Assembly: GCF_009766005.1 (NCBI RefSeq)
Contig: NZ_LMUK01000060.1
Coordinates: 428,512-492,511 of the forward strand
Direction of reading: 5' to 3'
Origin: Bradyrhizobium sp. S69
GTDB lineage: Bacteria; Pseudomonadota; Alphaproteobacteria; Rhizobiales; Xanthobacteraceae
DNA: 64,000 nucleotides
The notes below the pieces were generated by a model. It saw only the letters and a list, made by a program, of their open reading frames with translations. It was not told the origin of the DNA and ran no database searches. Of this stretch, positions 18,054 to 27,942 are shown piece after piece; positions within the stretch are counted from its first letter, which is position 1, and each line of letters starts with the position of its first letter. The position numbers were made by a program, and so were the translations under genes.

Positions 18054-18193
18054 CGAATGGTCCGCAATCCGTTACTGTCGTCTGGCGATAAAATGTGGGG
18101 TTTTCGGGTGGTTAGCGCGACGCAAGAATACTGTCCAGTGACGTCCGGCATTCCCGGATCGAGCTTCTCCGACGAAGACCTCGCGGCACCCCG

Positions 18194-18655
18194 TCAGTCC
18201 GTCAGCATCGCGCCAACGTCGGCCTCGGCGACAGTAACGCCATTCACCCGGGCGTCGCCGTGAAACCACCACATGGCCTTGCGCCGGCCAATGCTCTTCA
18301 TGTGATATTCGATGGTATCGCCGGGCATCACCGGCTTGCGGAATTTGCACTTGTCGATGGTCAGAAAATAAACCGCGCGCGGTTTCTCGGTGCCTTCAAC
18401 CGACTTGATGCCGATCACGCCGGCGGTCTGCGCCATGGCTTCGATCATCATCACGCCGGGATATACCGGGCGGTCCGGGAAATGTCCCTGGAACGGCGGC
18501 TCGTTGAAGGTGACGTTCTTGATACCGATGCCGCTGTAGTCGGCGCGGATATTGATAACGCGGTCGATCAACAACATCGGAAAACGGTGCGGCAACGTCT
18601 TGAGGATCTCGTTGATATCAACGAGTTCAAATTTAACCGCAGCCTCCTCCATCAC
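18194..18655 (-). CDS. fabZ: 3-hydroxyacyl-ACP dehydratase FabZ, 153 aa
   Basis: Dehydrates 3-hydroxyacyl-ACP in fatty acid elongation and competes with LpxA for hydroxyacyl-ACP, hence the constant linkage to lipid A genes. The hot-dog-fold signature is seen as LPHRFPMLLIDRV and the active-site FPDRPVYPGVMMIEAMAQ, whose His (in GHFP) and Glu are the catalytic pair. The gene overlaps lpxD by four bases (ATGA). Length is normal. Confidence 0.95.
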   Translation of the reverse strand: MMEEAAVKFELVDINEILKTLPHRFPMLLIDRVINIRADYSGIGIKNVTFNEPPFQGHFPDRPVYPGVMMIEAMAQTAGVIGIKSVEGTEKPRAVYFLTIDKCKFRKPVMPGDTIEYHMKSIGRRKAMWWFHGDARVNGVTVAEADVGAMLTD

Positions 18656-19719
18656 TCCCGCCCCTCCCCCTTTGGATTTTGCGCGCCGTCACGCACCAGA
18701 CGCTCGACCGCAACGATCTCCCGGAACCACTGCTTGGTGGGTTTTGCAAAATAACCACCCCAGCGGCCGTTGGCCGGAATATCATCCTTCACCGCGCTCA
18801 TGGCCGTAACCTGCGCGCCATCACCGATATGAAGGTGATTGTTGATTCCGACCTTGGCCCCCAGCGCGACATTGTCGCCAATCGTCAGGCTGCCCGCCAG
18901 CCCAATCTGGGCCGCCAGCAAACAATGCCTGCCGATGGTCACATTGTGGCCGATTTGGACCTGGTTGTCGATTTTGGTGCCCTCGCCGATCACGGTATCC
19001 CGCAGACTGCCCCGATCGATCGTGGTTCCGGCGCCAACCTCAACGTTGTTCTGGATCAGGACGCGACCGATCTGGGGCACCTTTGTATGGCCGCTGGGCC
19101 CGAAGAAGATGAAGCCGTAGCCATCCTGACCGATGCTGCAACCGGGATGGATCAACACATCATTGCCGATCAGGGCGCATTGAATCGCGCACCGCGCGCC
19201 GACATTGCAATTCCTGCCGATCCGGACATTGGGCCCGATCACGACGCCGGCGCCGATCACCGTCCCGGCACCGATCTCGACGCCGGGGCCGATCACCACA
19301 AGCGGTTCGACGATCACGCCGTCTTCCAGATGGGCGGTCGGATCGATAATCGCGGACGGCGCGATCCCCGTATTGCCGGACCATGATTGCGGCCGAAGGG
19401 TATCGCCGTAAAGCTCGCGCGCGATCTGCACGAAATCGCGGAAAGGATGGGCCGCCCGCAACACCGTCACATGGGCGGGAACGGTCGCCTCGAAACGCGG
19501 GCTGACCAGACACGCCCCCGCTTTGGTCGAGGCAAGCTGACCGGCATATTTCAGATTGTCGAAAAAAGTCAGATGCAACGGGCCGGCTTCGTCGAGCGAG
19601 GCCAGCCCCTTGACCTTCAGGCCGCCGCGGGACGCGTCGACCAGATGCGCCTTCGTCAACGCGGCCAGTTCAGCCAACGTCGACGAAGGGGGTTGCTCAA
19701 AAAATCTCGGCTGCGCCAT
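18652..19719 (-). CDS. lpxD: UDP-3-O-acylglucosamine N-acyltransferase, 355 aa
   Basis: Adds the second 3-hydroxyacyl chain in lipid A synthesis. The N-terminal uridine-binding part (EAGPLHLTFFDNLKYAGQL) is followed by many hexapeptide repeats (IGPGVEIGAGTVIGAGVVIG) and the LpxD-specific GQDGYGFIFFGPSGHTKVPQ. The catalytic His is expected in QIGHNVTIGRH. I use the ATG at 19719 because AGGTGG lies close upstream and the family starts there; an ATG at 19749 would add ten residues. It is 32 bases after the bamA stop. Confidence 0.94.
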   Translation of the reverse strand: MAQPRFFEQPPSSTLAELAALTKAHLVDASRGGLKVKGLASLDEAGPLHLTFFDNLKYAGQLASTKAGACLVSPRFEATVPAHVTVLRAAHPFRDFVQIARELYGDTLRPQSWSGNTGIAPSAIIDPTAHLEDGVIVEPLVVIGPGVEIGAGTVIGAGVVIGPNVRIGRNCNVGARCAIQCALIGNDVLIHPGCSIGQDGYGFIFFGPSGHTKVPQIGRVLIQNNVEVGAGTTIDRGSLRDTVIGEGTKIDNQVQIGHNVTIGRHCLLAAQIGLAGSLTIGDNVALGAKVGINNHLHIGDGAQVTAMSAVKDDIPANGRWGGYFAKPTKQWFREIVAVERLVRDGAQNPKGEGRE

Positions 19720-19751
19720 TCCACCTGTCGCGGTCCGGCCCGCGGTCAAAC

Positions 19752-22274
19752 TCAGAACGAGGTTCCGCCGCCGAATTTGAACTGCTGCACGACGTCATAC
19801 TTACCCTGTGTGATCGGGATCGCATAATCGAAGCGCAGCGGACCGAATGGAGACGCCCAGATCAAGCCGACACCGACCGATGTGCGGATGACGTTGGTAT
19901 CGTCGTACACCATGGCGCACTTACAGGCGACGCCATTGACGACGCCGTTGACTTCACCCGTGGTGGCATACGATGTCGGCCCCTGGTAATCCCACAGCGA
20001 TCCCGCGTCGGCATAGACCGCGCCCTTCAGGCCCACTTCCTTCGGCAGGAACCAGAACGGCATCTGCAATTCGGCTGACGCGCCCCAATATTTGGTACCG
20101 CCGAGCGCGTCGCCAGACCCAGTAAACGGATAGAAGGTCAGATCGCGCGGGCCAATGCCGTTGGGCGCAAAGCCGCGAACCAGGTTGGGTCCCATCTGGA
20201 AGTTGTCGAGCATGCGGATCGAGTCGCTGCCGACCTGGTTCAGCATGCCGGTCTGCAAGTGGATCAAGCCCACCAGGTCAGCCACCAGCGGCGTGTAGTA
20301 CTTCGCATCGATCGCGGACTTCAGGTAGCTGACGTCGCCACCGACGCCGGCGAAGTCCTGTTTGAAGTCGAGCAGCAAGCCGTCAGTCGGGTTCTTGTTG
20401 TTGTCGAGCGTGTTGTAGTTGAGCGAATAGCCGACCGACGAAACCCATTCCGCGCCGTTCGCCAGTTCCTCACGAACCGGCAAGGACGATTCGCCGTCCG
20501 CCAAACAGCCCGGCAGGAAACCTGACTGGAAATTGCCGCTTGGATCGTTGAGCAGGCTGCCATACTTGGCCTGGATATAGGCCGGCGTGAACAGGTTCCC
20601 GCTCAAATTGTTACAATTGTCGAGCGAGGACGGCAGCGTGATGGACTGCTGATAGAGCGAATAGCGCAGTTGCAACGACAGATCTTCGCGCAGCGCAAAT
20701 CCCAGTCGCGGAGAGAAGCCGATGGTCGTGGTGCCATACGAAATATAGGTGTTGGCGAGCTGCTGGCGATAGAACACGTCGAGGCCGGCGGCGACCCGAT
20801 AGTCCAACAGATACGGCTCGACGAACGACAGCGACACGCCGCGCGCGTATTCGCCGTAGGTCACGGATGCTTTCGCGAACAGGCCGCGGCCGAGGAAGTT
20901 GCGCTCTGAAATACTGACTTCAGCCAGCGGGCCGTCGGTGGTCGAGTAACCGCCGGATACCGAGAAGTCGCCGGTGGATTTTTCCTCGAGATCGACAATG
21001 AGAACCACCCGATCGCTCGATGAGCCAGGTTCGGTCGTGATCTTCACGGTCTTGAAGAAGTCGAGGTTCTTCAGCCGGCGCTCGGCGCGATCGACCAGCG
21101 CGCGGTTATACGCATCGCCTTCGGAGATATCGAATTCGCGGCGGATCACGTAGTCCCGGGTGCGCGTGTTGCCCTTGATGTTGATGCGCTCGATGTAGAC
21201 TCGCGGACCTTCGTCGATGGCAAAGGTGATCGAAACGGTATGCGACTCGAAATTGCGGTCGCCACGCGGCTTCACCACCGCGAAGGCATAACCGCGGCGC
21301 GACGCCTCGATCTGCATTTCCTCGACGGATTTCTCGAGCGCCTCGGCGTTGTAAAGCGATCCGACATAGACCCGCGAGAAACCCGACAGCGTATTGCCGT
21401 CAAGCGTCGAAATGCCGGACTGGAAGTTGACGGAGGCAACGCGGTACTGCTGGCCTTCCTCGATCTTGAAGGTAACCAGGAAGCCCTTCTTTTCCGGATC
21501 ATATTCGGTCAGCGCGGCCACCACCTGCACATCGGCGAAACCATGCTTGAGGTAAAATCGGCGAATCAAGTCGCGATCGGATTCGATGCGGTCCGGGTCG
21601 TAGACATCGTTACCGCCGAGGAAGCTCAGCAGGTTCGACTCGCGAGTCTTGATGACGTCCTTCAGGCGATAGGACGAATAGAAGACGTTGCCGACGAATT
21701 CGATCGACTTGATGCCGGTCTTCTGGCCTTCGGTAACCGTAAAGATCAGATCGACGCGATTGTTCGGCTGCTCGATGACCTCAGGCGTGACGGTGACGTC
21801 ATAACGGCCGGAGTGGCGATAGATTTCGGCGATGCGCTCGGCATCGGACTGCACCATCGGACGTGAAAACGTTCCGCGGGGCTTGGACTGCACTTCCGCG
21901 GTCAACTGTTCGTCCTTGACCTTCTTGTTGCCTTCGAAGGCGACGCGCCCGATCACCGGGTTTTCGACCACGGTCACCACCAGATGGCCGCCGATATTGT
22001 TGATTTTGACGTCCTGGAACAGGCCGGTTTCGATCAAGGCTTTCAGGCCGTCATCGATCTGGCCCTGGTCGAGACGTCCACCGGCACCGGACTTGAAATA
22101 CGAGCGGATGGTCTCCACCTCGACGCGACGGTTACCTTGAACCTCTATCGTCGCCACGGTCTGGGCGGCGGCGGGCGAAGACACAAGCATAGCGGCCAGC
22201 GGGGCAGCTACCGGCACAGCGAACAGGACTAGAGCGGCCAGCAGGCCCCCCCGCACTCGCATTCCAAGATTCAT
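19752..22274 (-). CDS. bamA: Outer-membrane protein assembly factor BamA, 840 aa
   Basis: Essential Omp85 protein that inserts beta-barrel proteins into the outer membrane. A signal peptide (about residues 1 to 38, ending in SSPAAAQ) is followed by five POTRA domains, the first starting TVATIEVQGNRRVEVETIRS, and a C-terminal 16-stranded barrel with VRGFAPNGIGPRDL and a terminal phenylalanine (FKFGGGTSF). The ATG at 22274 has AAGGG upstream and directly begins the signal peptide; the frame extends to 22451 without similarity. It lies between rseP and lpxD, the common arrangement in proteobacteria. Confidence 0.95.
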   Translation of the reverse strand: MNLGMRVRGGLLAALVLFAVPVAAPLAAMLVSSPAAAQTVATIEVQGNRRVEVETIRSYFKSGAGGRLDQGQIDDGLKALIETGLFQDVKINNIGGHLVVTVVENPVIGRVAFEGNKKVKDEQLTAEVQSKPRGTFSRPMVQSDAERIAEIYRHSGRYDVTVTPEVIEQPNNRVDLIFTVTEGQKTGIKSIEFVGNVFYSSYRLKDVIKTRESNLLSFLGGNDVYDPDRIESDRDLIRRFYLKHGFADVQVVAALTEYDPEKKGFLVTFKIEEGQQYRVASVNFQSGISTLDGNTLSGFSRVYVGSLYNAEALEKSVEEMQIEASRRGYAFAVVKPRGDRNFESHTVSITFAIDEGPRVYIERINIKGNTRTRDYVIRREFDISEGDAYNRALVDRAERRLKNLDFFKTVKITTEPGSSSDRVVLIVDLEEKSTGDFSVSGGYSTTDGPLAEVSISERNFLGRGLFAKASVTYGEYARGVSLSFVEPYLLDYRVAAGLDVFYRQQLANTYISYGTTTIGFSPRLGFALREDLSLQLRYSLYQQSITLPSSLDNCNNLSGNLFTPAYIQAKYGSLLNDPSGNFQSGFLPGCLADGESSLPVREELANGAEWVSSVGYSLNYNTLDNNKNPTDGLLLDFKQDFAGVGGDVSYLKSAIDAKYYTPLVADLVGLIHLQTGMLNQVGSDSIRMLDNFQMGPNLVRGFAPNGIGPRDLTFYPFTGSGDALGGTKYWGASAELQMPFWFLPKEVGLKGAVYADAGSLWDYQGPTSYATTGEVNGVVNGVACKCAMVYDDTNVIRTSVGVGLIWASPFGPLRFDYAIPITQGKYDVVQQFKFGGGTSF

Positions 22275-22447
22275 TCGCAACGCGCCCTTGTCATTCCAAT
22301 GCCGGCTCGCACCCCCGCGGGCCGGCAGAATCCCATTCGTTGCCCTGCTTGTAGACAATTTTACCGGGACGGCAAACGCCCGATTGCAGTGCAATTTGAT
22401 TTTCATTCCAAGACGTTGCCCATCCGCCACGCCGCGCAAATAAGGCA

Positions 22448-23599
22448 TCATGACGCGGCCAGATGCAGGATGTCGTTATAGGTCGCGAACACCATCAGCA
22501 TCAGCACCAGCCCCAGCCCTATCCGGAACCCCATTTCCTGGGCGCGATCCGACAATGGCCGGCCCCTGCCGGCCTCAACCGCATAGAACAAAAGATGACC
22601 GCCATCGAGCAGCGGTACCGGAAACAGGTTCAGCAGCCCAATCGACACCGAGAGCACCGCGGCCAGACGAATCAGCGCGGCCAGGCCCAAGGTGGCGACC
22701 TGCCCCGAAATCTTGGCGATTCCCAGCGGGCCGCCGATCTGGTCAGCCCGCTCGCGCCCGGTAAAGATGCGGCCGATATAGGTCAGCGTCTGGTCGATCA
22801 CCAACCAGGTTTCCTTGACGCCAAGCCACGTCGCCGTGGCCGGGTTCACGCGCTCGGTCATGACATCGCCCGGCTGTGACGCCCGGGTGATTCCGAGCAC
22901 GCCGAGCCGATGGATGTTACCGAACGCGTCTTTCTGTTCCTTGAGCTCAGGGGTCCCTTGCAGCTGGACGATCGCATCGCCACGCTTGATCGTGAACGAA
23001 AGCTGCTCGCCGGCGTGACTGCCGACAATCCACTGCATGTCGGAGAAATTCTCGATCGGCTGATTGTCGATCGCCGTCACGACATCGCCGACCTGGAAGC
23101 CGGCTGCCGCCGCGGCACCGCCCGCCTCAATCTTGTCGACGCGCGCCGACATGATCGGCTTGCCGTAAAACGTGAACAGGCCCGTAAAAATCACCATCGC
23201 CAGAATGAAATTGGCGATCGGTCCAGCGGCGACGATCGCGGCACGCGGCCCGACTTTCTTGTGGTGGAAACTGCCCGCGCGCTCTTCCTCGGTCATGTTG
23301 GCGAGCGCGTCGGACGACGGCGTCGAAGCCTCGCTCTCGTCGCCAAAGAACTTGACGTAGCCGCCGAGCGGAACCGCCGAAATCTTCCAGCGGGTGCCAT
23401 GACGATCGTTGAAACCGACGAGTTCCGGACCGAAGCCGAGCGAGAACGTTAGTACCTTCACGCCGGCCCAGCGGGCGACCAGGAAATGGCCGAGTTCGTG
23501 GAAGAATACGACGATGGTCAGAACGAACAGGAAGGGAATGAGGTAACCGACGAGCCCATGGCTCAACGTATTGAAACTATGCAGGAAAAACTCAGACAT
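22448..23599 (-). CDS. rseP: Site-2 protease RseP/MmpA, 383 aa
   Basis: Intramembrane zinc metalloprotease of the S2P family. The zinc site HELGH is in the first transmembrane segment (VVFFHELGHFLVARWAG) and the third ligand in LLDGGHLLF near the C-terminus. A central PDZ domain covers about residues 150 to 230 (AAAAAGFQVGDVVTAIDNQP). In relatives it cleaves anti-sigma factors or, in Caulobacter (MmpA), the polarity protein PodJ. Its position beside dxr and bamA is typical. Confidence 0.94.
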   Translation of the reverse strand: MSEFFLHSFNTLSHGLVGYLIPFLFVLTIVVFFHELGHFLVARWAGVKVLTFSLGFGPELVGFNDRHGTRWKISAVPLGGYVKFFGDESEASTPSSDALANMTEEERAGSFHHKKVGPRAAIVAAGPIANFILAMVIFTGLFTFYGKPIMSARVDKIEAGGAAAAAGFQVGDVVTAIDNQPIENFSDMQWIVGSHAGEQLSFTIKRGDAIVQLQGTPELKEQKDAFGNIHRLGVLGITRASQPGDVMTERVNPATATWLGVKETWLVIDQTLTYIGRIFTGRERADQIGGPLGIAKISGQVATLGLAALIRLAAVLSVSIGLLNLFPVPLLDGGHLLFYAVEAGRGRPLSDRAQEMGFRIGLGLVLMLMVFATYNDILHLAAS

Positions 23600-23641
23600 T
23601 CAATTCCCCTCGTCCAGAGCCGAAGCTCTGCCCCCGACCTT

Positions 23642-24865
23642 CTAGGATGCCTTTGCGGCAATTTGAGGCAAGAGGGTGGCAGCTTTATTTCTGGCAATAT
23701 GGTCAACGACGATGGCGTCATCGGCGGACGTCAACGGCGCTTGATTGCCGGAGCGCATCCAGTCTTCCAGCGTCGCCTCGACCAGCCCGGCAATCGCACC
23801 GAATCTGATCTTGCCGGCAATGAACGCCGCCACAGCGACCTCGTTGGCGGCGTTGTAAACCGCTGTCGCGCCATTCCCGGTCCGCAGCGCATCGTAAGCC
23901 AGCCGAAGTCCGGGGAACCGCTTGAAATCCGGCACCTCGAAGGTGAGCTGTCCGATCTTGGCAAGATCGAGCTTGGCGGATGGTCCGACGATGCGGTCCG
24001 GCCATCCCAGACAATGCGCGATCGGGATCCGCATGTCGGGCACGCCCAATTGGGCAACCACCGAACGATCCGAGAATTCGACCATGCCGTGCACGATCGA
24101 CTGCGGATGAACCAGCACGTCGATCTCATCCGGCTTCAACGCAAACAAATAGGAGGCTTCGATCACCTCCAGCCCCTTGTTCATCATCGATGCCGAATCG
24201 ATGGTGATCTTCTGCCCCATGCTCCAGTTCGGATGTTTCAGCGCCTGCGCCAGCGTCGCCTGCTCGATATCGGCGCTGGCCCAGGTCCGGAACGGCCCGC
24301 CTGATGCGGTGATGATGACGCGGATCAGTTCCTCGCGATTGCCGGAACCCAGCGCCTGAAACAGCGCATTATGCTCGGAATCGGCCGGCAGGATGCAGGC
24401 GCCGGCCTTGGCCGCGCGCTGCATGAAAAAATCACCCGCGCAAACCAGACATTCCTTGTTCGCCAGCGCCACCGTGGCGCCGCGATCCACCGCCGCGAGC
24501 GCCGGCTTCAGTCCGGCGGCGCCGCTCACCGCGGCCATGACCCAATCGGCCGGCCGGCTCGCAGCTTCGATAACGGCGCTTTCGCCCGCCCCGCATTCGG
24601 TCCCGGTGCCCGCCAGCGCGTCCTGCAAATCCTCCAGGAGATTTGGGTCGGCGATGGCCGCAAAGCGGGCATCGAACTCCCGCGCCAGCTTTGCCAGCGC
24701 CGCGACGTTGGAGTTGGCGGTCAGGGCCTCGACTTGGTAGCGATCGGGGGACGCCCGCAGCAAATCCATCGTGCTGTCGCCGATCGAGCCGGTGGCCCCC
24801 AGCACGGTGACGCTACGGGCGGCCGACGCCACCGTTTTGCTGCTACGCAACGGAACTGCGCTCAT
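23642..24865 (-). CDS. dxr: 1-deoxy-D-xylulose-5-phosphate reductoisomerase, 407 aa
   Basis: Second step of the MEP isoprenoid pathway, using NADPH and a divalent metal. The Rossmann motif VTVLGATGSIGDSTMD is near the start, followed by VALANKECLVCAG and the metal/substrate-binding LPADSEHNALFQAL, then the flexible-loop PNWSMGQKITIDSASMMNKG. The C-terminal domain has AYNAANEVAVAAF-like YNAANEVAV. I start at the ATG at 24865, five bases after the cdsA stop with a GGTGA site; a frame to 24985 lies inside cdsA. Confidence 0.95.
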   Translation of the reverse strand: MSAVPLRSSKTVASAARSVTVLGATGSIGDSTMDLLRASPDRYQVEALTANSNVAALAKLAREFDARFAAIADPNLLEDLQDALAGTGTECGAGESAVIEAASRPADWVMAAVSGAAGLKPALAAVDRGATVALANKECLVCAGDFFMQRAAKAGACILPADSEHNALFQALGSGNREELIRVIITASGGPFRTWASADIEQATLAQALKHPNWSMGQKITIDSASMMNKGLEVIEASYLFALKPDEIDVLVHPQSIVHGMVEFSDRSVVAQLGVPDMRIPIAHCLGWPDRIVGPSAKLDLAKIGQLTFEVPDFKRFPGLRLAYDALRTGNGATAVYNAANEVAVAAFIAGKIRFGAIAGLVEATLEDWMRSGNQAPLTSADDAIVVDHIARNKAATLLPQIAAKAS

Positions 24866-24869
24866 ATTT

Positions 24870-25742
24870 TCACCAAACCATAAGACCGCGGCCGACGCCA
24901 TCCACGCCGCCATGCAAAAGCCCGAAAATCCCCGCCAACGCCACCGCGGCGACGAATCCGTCCAGCCGATCCAATAACCCGCCATGGCCGGGGATGATAT
25001 GGCTGGAATCCTTGACCCCGAACTGCCGTTTCACCGCCGACTCGAAGAGGTCGCCGAGTTGCGAGGCGATCGATAAAGTAGCGCCGAGTAGCAGCAGGGA
25101 TGTCATTTTCAGCATCAACTGCGGATCCGCTTTATTGGGATCCAGCGCGGCAAAACCCGCGGCGACGACCAGGCTCGCCACGAAGCCACCAAGCGCGCCC
25201 GCCCAGGTCTTTTTCGGGCTGACCCGAGGCCAGAGTTTCGGCCCGCCGATGCCGCGGCCGGCAAAATATCCGCCGATATCGGTCACCCACACGACGAGAA
25301 AGACCAACATCAGCGCCGTAAATCCCATCTTCGGATCGAACCGCAGCAGCGTAGACGCCAGCTCCGCGGTCGCGGCATAGCCGAACCCAGCGATCGCCCA
25401 GATGCGGCGTTCCGGCGTCACCGCTCCCACCGCCACGAGGCCGAGCATCAACACGACGAGCGAAGCCTCAATGCGTCCGAGCGCGAGACACAACCCGGCG
25501 ATGGCAAGCGCTGCCGTACCCGCACCCACCACACGCGTCGAACGCGCGTTCCCCACGATCGCCAGCCATTCGACATAAAGGCCGATCGCGGCCAGGCTCA
25601 CCAGCGCGGTCCACAGCCATCCGCCGGCATAGGCGATCGCAATCGCGGCGGGGGCCAGCACCAGGGCTACGATCACGCGGGTCAGAAGATTGCGCGCGCC
25701 CAGCTCTGCGGCCGCCGCCGGCGCGGCTTCGCCCTCGGTCAC
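24870..25742 (-). CDS. cdsA: Phosphatidate cytidylyltransferase (CDP-diglyceride synthase), 290 aa
   Basis: Makes CDP-diacylglycerol, the branch point for membrane phospholipids. Multi-spanning membrane protein with the family signature SAVKRQFGVKDSSHIIPGHG then GLLDRLDGF near the C-terminus. It begins with GTG, and the GTGA overlaps the uppS stop codon, so the two are coupled. It is part of the frr-uppS-cdsA-dxr-rseP-bamA block found in most proteobacteria. Confidence 0.95.
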   Translation of the reverse strand: MTEGEAAPAAAAELGARNLLTRVIVALVLAPAAIAIAYAGGWLWTALVSLAAIGLYVEWLAIVGNARSTRVVGAGTAALAIAGLCLALGRIEASLVVLMLGLVAVGAVTPERRIWAIAGFGYAATAELASTLLRFDPKMGFTALMLVFLVVWVTDIGGYFAGRGIGGPKLWPRVSPKKTWAGALGGFVASLVVAAGFAALDPNKADPQLMLKMTSLLLLGATLSIASQLGDLFESAVKRQFGVKDSSHIIPGHGGLLDRLDGFVAAVALAGIFGLLHGGVDGVGRGLMVW

Positions 25743-26497
25743 GATCCGGTTTTCGCAACCAGGCCGCCGAAGCGGCGTTCCCGTCGGGCATATTCGGCGA
25801 TCGCCCCCTCAAGCGCCGCCTTGTCGAAATCCGGCCAGTGGATCGGCACGAACACCAGCTCGCTGTAGGCCGCCTGCCACATCAGGAAATTCGAAAGACG
25901 CTGCTCGCCGCTGGTGCGGATGATCAAATCGGGATCGGGAATATCGGGCGCATCGAGGTACTGCCCAAGCGCATCGACGTCGATCGACGACGGCTCGCGC
26001 TTGCCATCCGCGACCTCGCGCGCCAACCGCTGCGCCGCGTTGGCGATTTCCTGACGCGAGCCGTAGTTGAAGGCGACGACAAGCGTGAGCTTGGTGTTGG
26101 CCTTGGTCAGCTCTTCGGCTTCGTTCAAGAGCGCGCAGATGTCGGGCTCGAGCCCGTCGCGCACGCCGATCACCCGGACCCGCACGCCATCGCGATGCAG
26201 GGTCGCCAGATCGTTGCGGATGAAACGGCGCAGCAGGCCGAACAGATCGCCGATCTCGGTCGCCGGGCGCGACCAATTCTCGGAGCTGAAGGAGAAGATC
26301 GTCAGATGAAGAATGCCAAGTTCGGAAGCCGCGCGAACCACGCGGCGCAACGCCTCGACGCCACGGCGATGGCCCTCCGCGCGCGGCAGTCCCCGGGCGG
26401 CCGCCCAGCGGCCATTCCCGTCCATGATGATAGCCACATGCGACGGACCGTCCGATCGATCCGGTCCTTCAGTGGCGGGAGCCGCGGCGTTAGACAT
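25739..26497 (-). CDS. uppS: Undecaprenyl diphosphate synthase (cis-prenyltransferase), 252 aa
   Basis: Makes the C55 carrier lipid precursor for peptidoglycan and polysaccharide export. The catalytic Asp lies in VAIIMDGNGRWA, and later family blocks are FSSENWSRP, NYGSRQEI and RTSGEQRLSNFL. Length fits. It follows frr by 41 bases and overlaps cdsA by four. Confidence 0.95.
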   Translation of the reverse strand: MSNAAAPATEGPDRSDGPSHVAIIMDGNGRWAAARGLPRAEGHRRGVEALRRVVRAASELGILHLTIFSFSSENWSRPATEIGDLFGLLRRFIRNDLATLHRDGVRVRVIGVRDGLEPDICALLNEAEELTKANTKLTLVVAFNYGSRQEIANAAQRLAREVADGKREPSSIDVDALGQYLDAPDIPDPDLIIRTSGEQRLSNFLMWQAAYSELVFVPIHWPDFDKAALEGAIAEYARRERRFGGLVAKTGS

Positions 26498-26538
26498 CGT
26501 TCAATCCCAAACCTCGCCCAAACCTCGACCGCGAGGCG

Positions 26539-27102
26539 CTAAACGGTGAGGATTTCCTTTTCCTTGGCCGCTAGCAACTGATCGATCTCCGAAATCGTCC
26601 CATCGGTCGCCTTTTGCACATCGGTGGCCAGGCGCTCCTGATCATCCTCGGAGATCTCGTGATTCTTCTCCAGCTTCTTGATGGTATCGAGGCCGTCGCG
26701 GCGAACATGCCGCACCGCGACCTTGGCCGCCTCGGCATATTTATGCGCAACCTTTACCAATTCCTTGCGGCGCTCTTCATTGAGTTCCGGAATCCGGAGC
26801 CGCAGCACCTGCCCTTCGGTGGCCGGGCTCAAACCGAGATTGGAATCGACGATCGCCTTTTCCACCGCCTTGACCATCGATTTGTCCCATACCTGCACGG
26901 AGAGCAGACGCGGTTCCGGCACGCTGATGGTCGCTACCTGATTAAGCGGCATATGGCTGCCATAGGCCTCGACCTGCACCGGCTCCAGCATCGAAGCCGC
27001 AGCGCGCCCGGTGCGCAAACCACCCAGTTCATGCTTGAGCGATTGGGTGGCGCCCTGCATGCGGCGTTTCAATTCGTTGATGTCAAAACCAGGTGTGGGC
27101 AT
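26539..27102 (-). CDS. frr: Ribosome recycling factor, 187 aa
   Basis: Splits post-termination ribosomes together with EF-G. The sequence starts MPTPGFDINELKRRMQGAT and shows domain I helices, LRTGRAAASMLEPVQVEAYG (hinge/domain II) and the C-terminal helical KEKEIL tail. An AGGAGG Shine-Dalgarno lies about 12 bases before the ATG at 27102, so the longer frame to 27300 is rejected. It follows pyrH by 73 bases. Confidence 0.95.
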   Translation of the reverse strand: MPTPGFDINELKRRMQGATQSLKHELGGLRTGRAAASMLEPVQVEAYGSHMPLNQVATISVPEPRLLSVQVWDKSMVKAVEKAIVDSNLGLSPATEGQVLRLRIPELNEERRKELVKVAHKYAEAAKVAVRHVRRDGLDTIKKLEKNHEISEDDQERLATDVQKATDGTISEIDQLLAAKEKEILTV

Positions 27103-27175
27103 AACGCTCTCCCCTCCTAAAAGACCAACCGCGCCGCCCTTTACCAGCGTGCGGTCCTGTTGCTTGGCAAGCCCG

Positions 27176-27892
27176 TCAACCGGCGACGATGGTACCGTGA
27201 CCGGTACCGCGCAGGATCGCGCTGATCGATCCCGGCTCGGCAATCGAGAATACGATGATAGGCAGCGACGTCTCGCGGGCAAGCGCGAAAGCGGTCGCAT
27301 CCATGACCTTGTAGCCGCCCTCGATCGCCTGCGAATGGGTCAGGCGGTCAAATCGCTTGGCGGACGGGTCCTTTTTGGGATCGGCGCTGTAGACGCCGTC
27401 GACATTGGTGGCCTTGAGCACGGCCTCCGCGCCGATTTCGGCGGCCCGCAGCACCGCCGTGGTATCGGTGGTAAAAAACGGATTGCCGGTACCGCCGCCG
27501 AGCAGCACAATTCGTCCCTCGGCGAGGTATTTATGCGCGGCGCCGCGGGTAAACAGCTCGCAAATCTGAGGCATCACCTGCGCTGACAGCGTCCGGGCGG
27601 GTGTTCCCTTGCGCTCGATCGCAGCTTCCAGCGCCAGGCAATTCATCACCGTGGCAAGCATGCCCATGGTGTCGCCGGTCGGGCGGGAGACGCCCTGCGC
27701 AGAGACTTCGACGCCGCGGAAGATGTTTCCGCCGCCGACCACGACCGCAATCTCGCCGCCAAGCTGGCGCGCCGCGATCAGATCGCCGGCGATGCGGTCG
27801 ATGGTGGGCTGGTCGATGCCGAAGGATTTCTCACCGGCAAGGTATTCCCCGGAGAGCTTGATCACCACGCGACGATAGACCGGCTCAGCCAT
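27176..27892 (-). CDS. pyrH: UMP kinase, 238 aa
   Basis: Phosphorylates UMP for pyrimidine nucleotide synthesis; hexameric amino-acid-kinase fold. Motifs include RVVIKLSGEYLAG, VVVGGGNIFRGVE and the ATNVDGVYSADPKKDP loop. I start at the ATG at 27892 with AGGAAG upstream. The unit rpsB-tsf-pyrH-frr is the common bacterial order. Confidence 0.95.
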   Translation of the reverse strand: MAEPVYRRVVIKLSGEYLAGEKSFGIDQPTIDRIAGDLIAARQLGGEIAVVVGGGNIFRGVEVSAQGVSRPTGDTMGMLATVMNCLALEAAIERKGTPARTLSAQVMPQICELFTRGAAHKYLAEGRIVLLGGGTGNPFFTTDTTAVLRAAEIGAEAVLKATNVDGVYSADPKKDPSAKRFDRLTHSQAIEGGYKVMDATAFALARETSLPIIVFSIAEPGSISAILRGTGHGTIVAG

Positions 27893-27942
27893 GATGCGAT
27901 CGCTTCCTGTCAGCCCGGGCGGCCTAATCCCGGCGCCGTCTT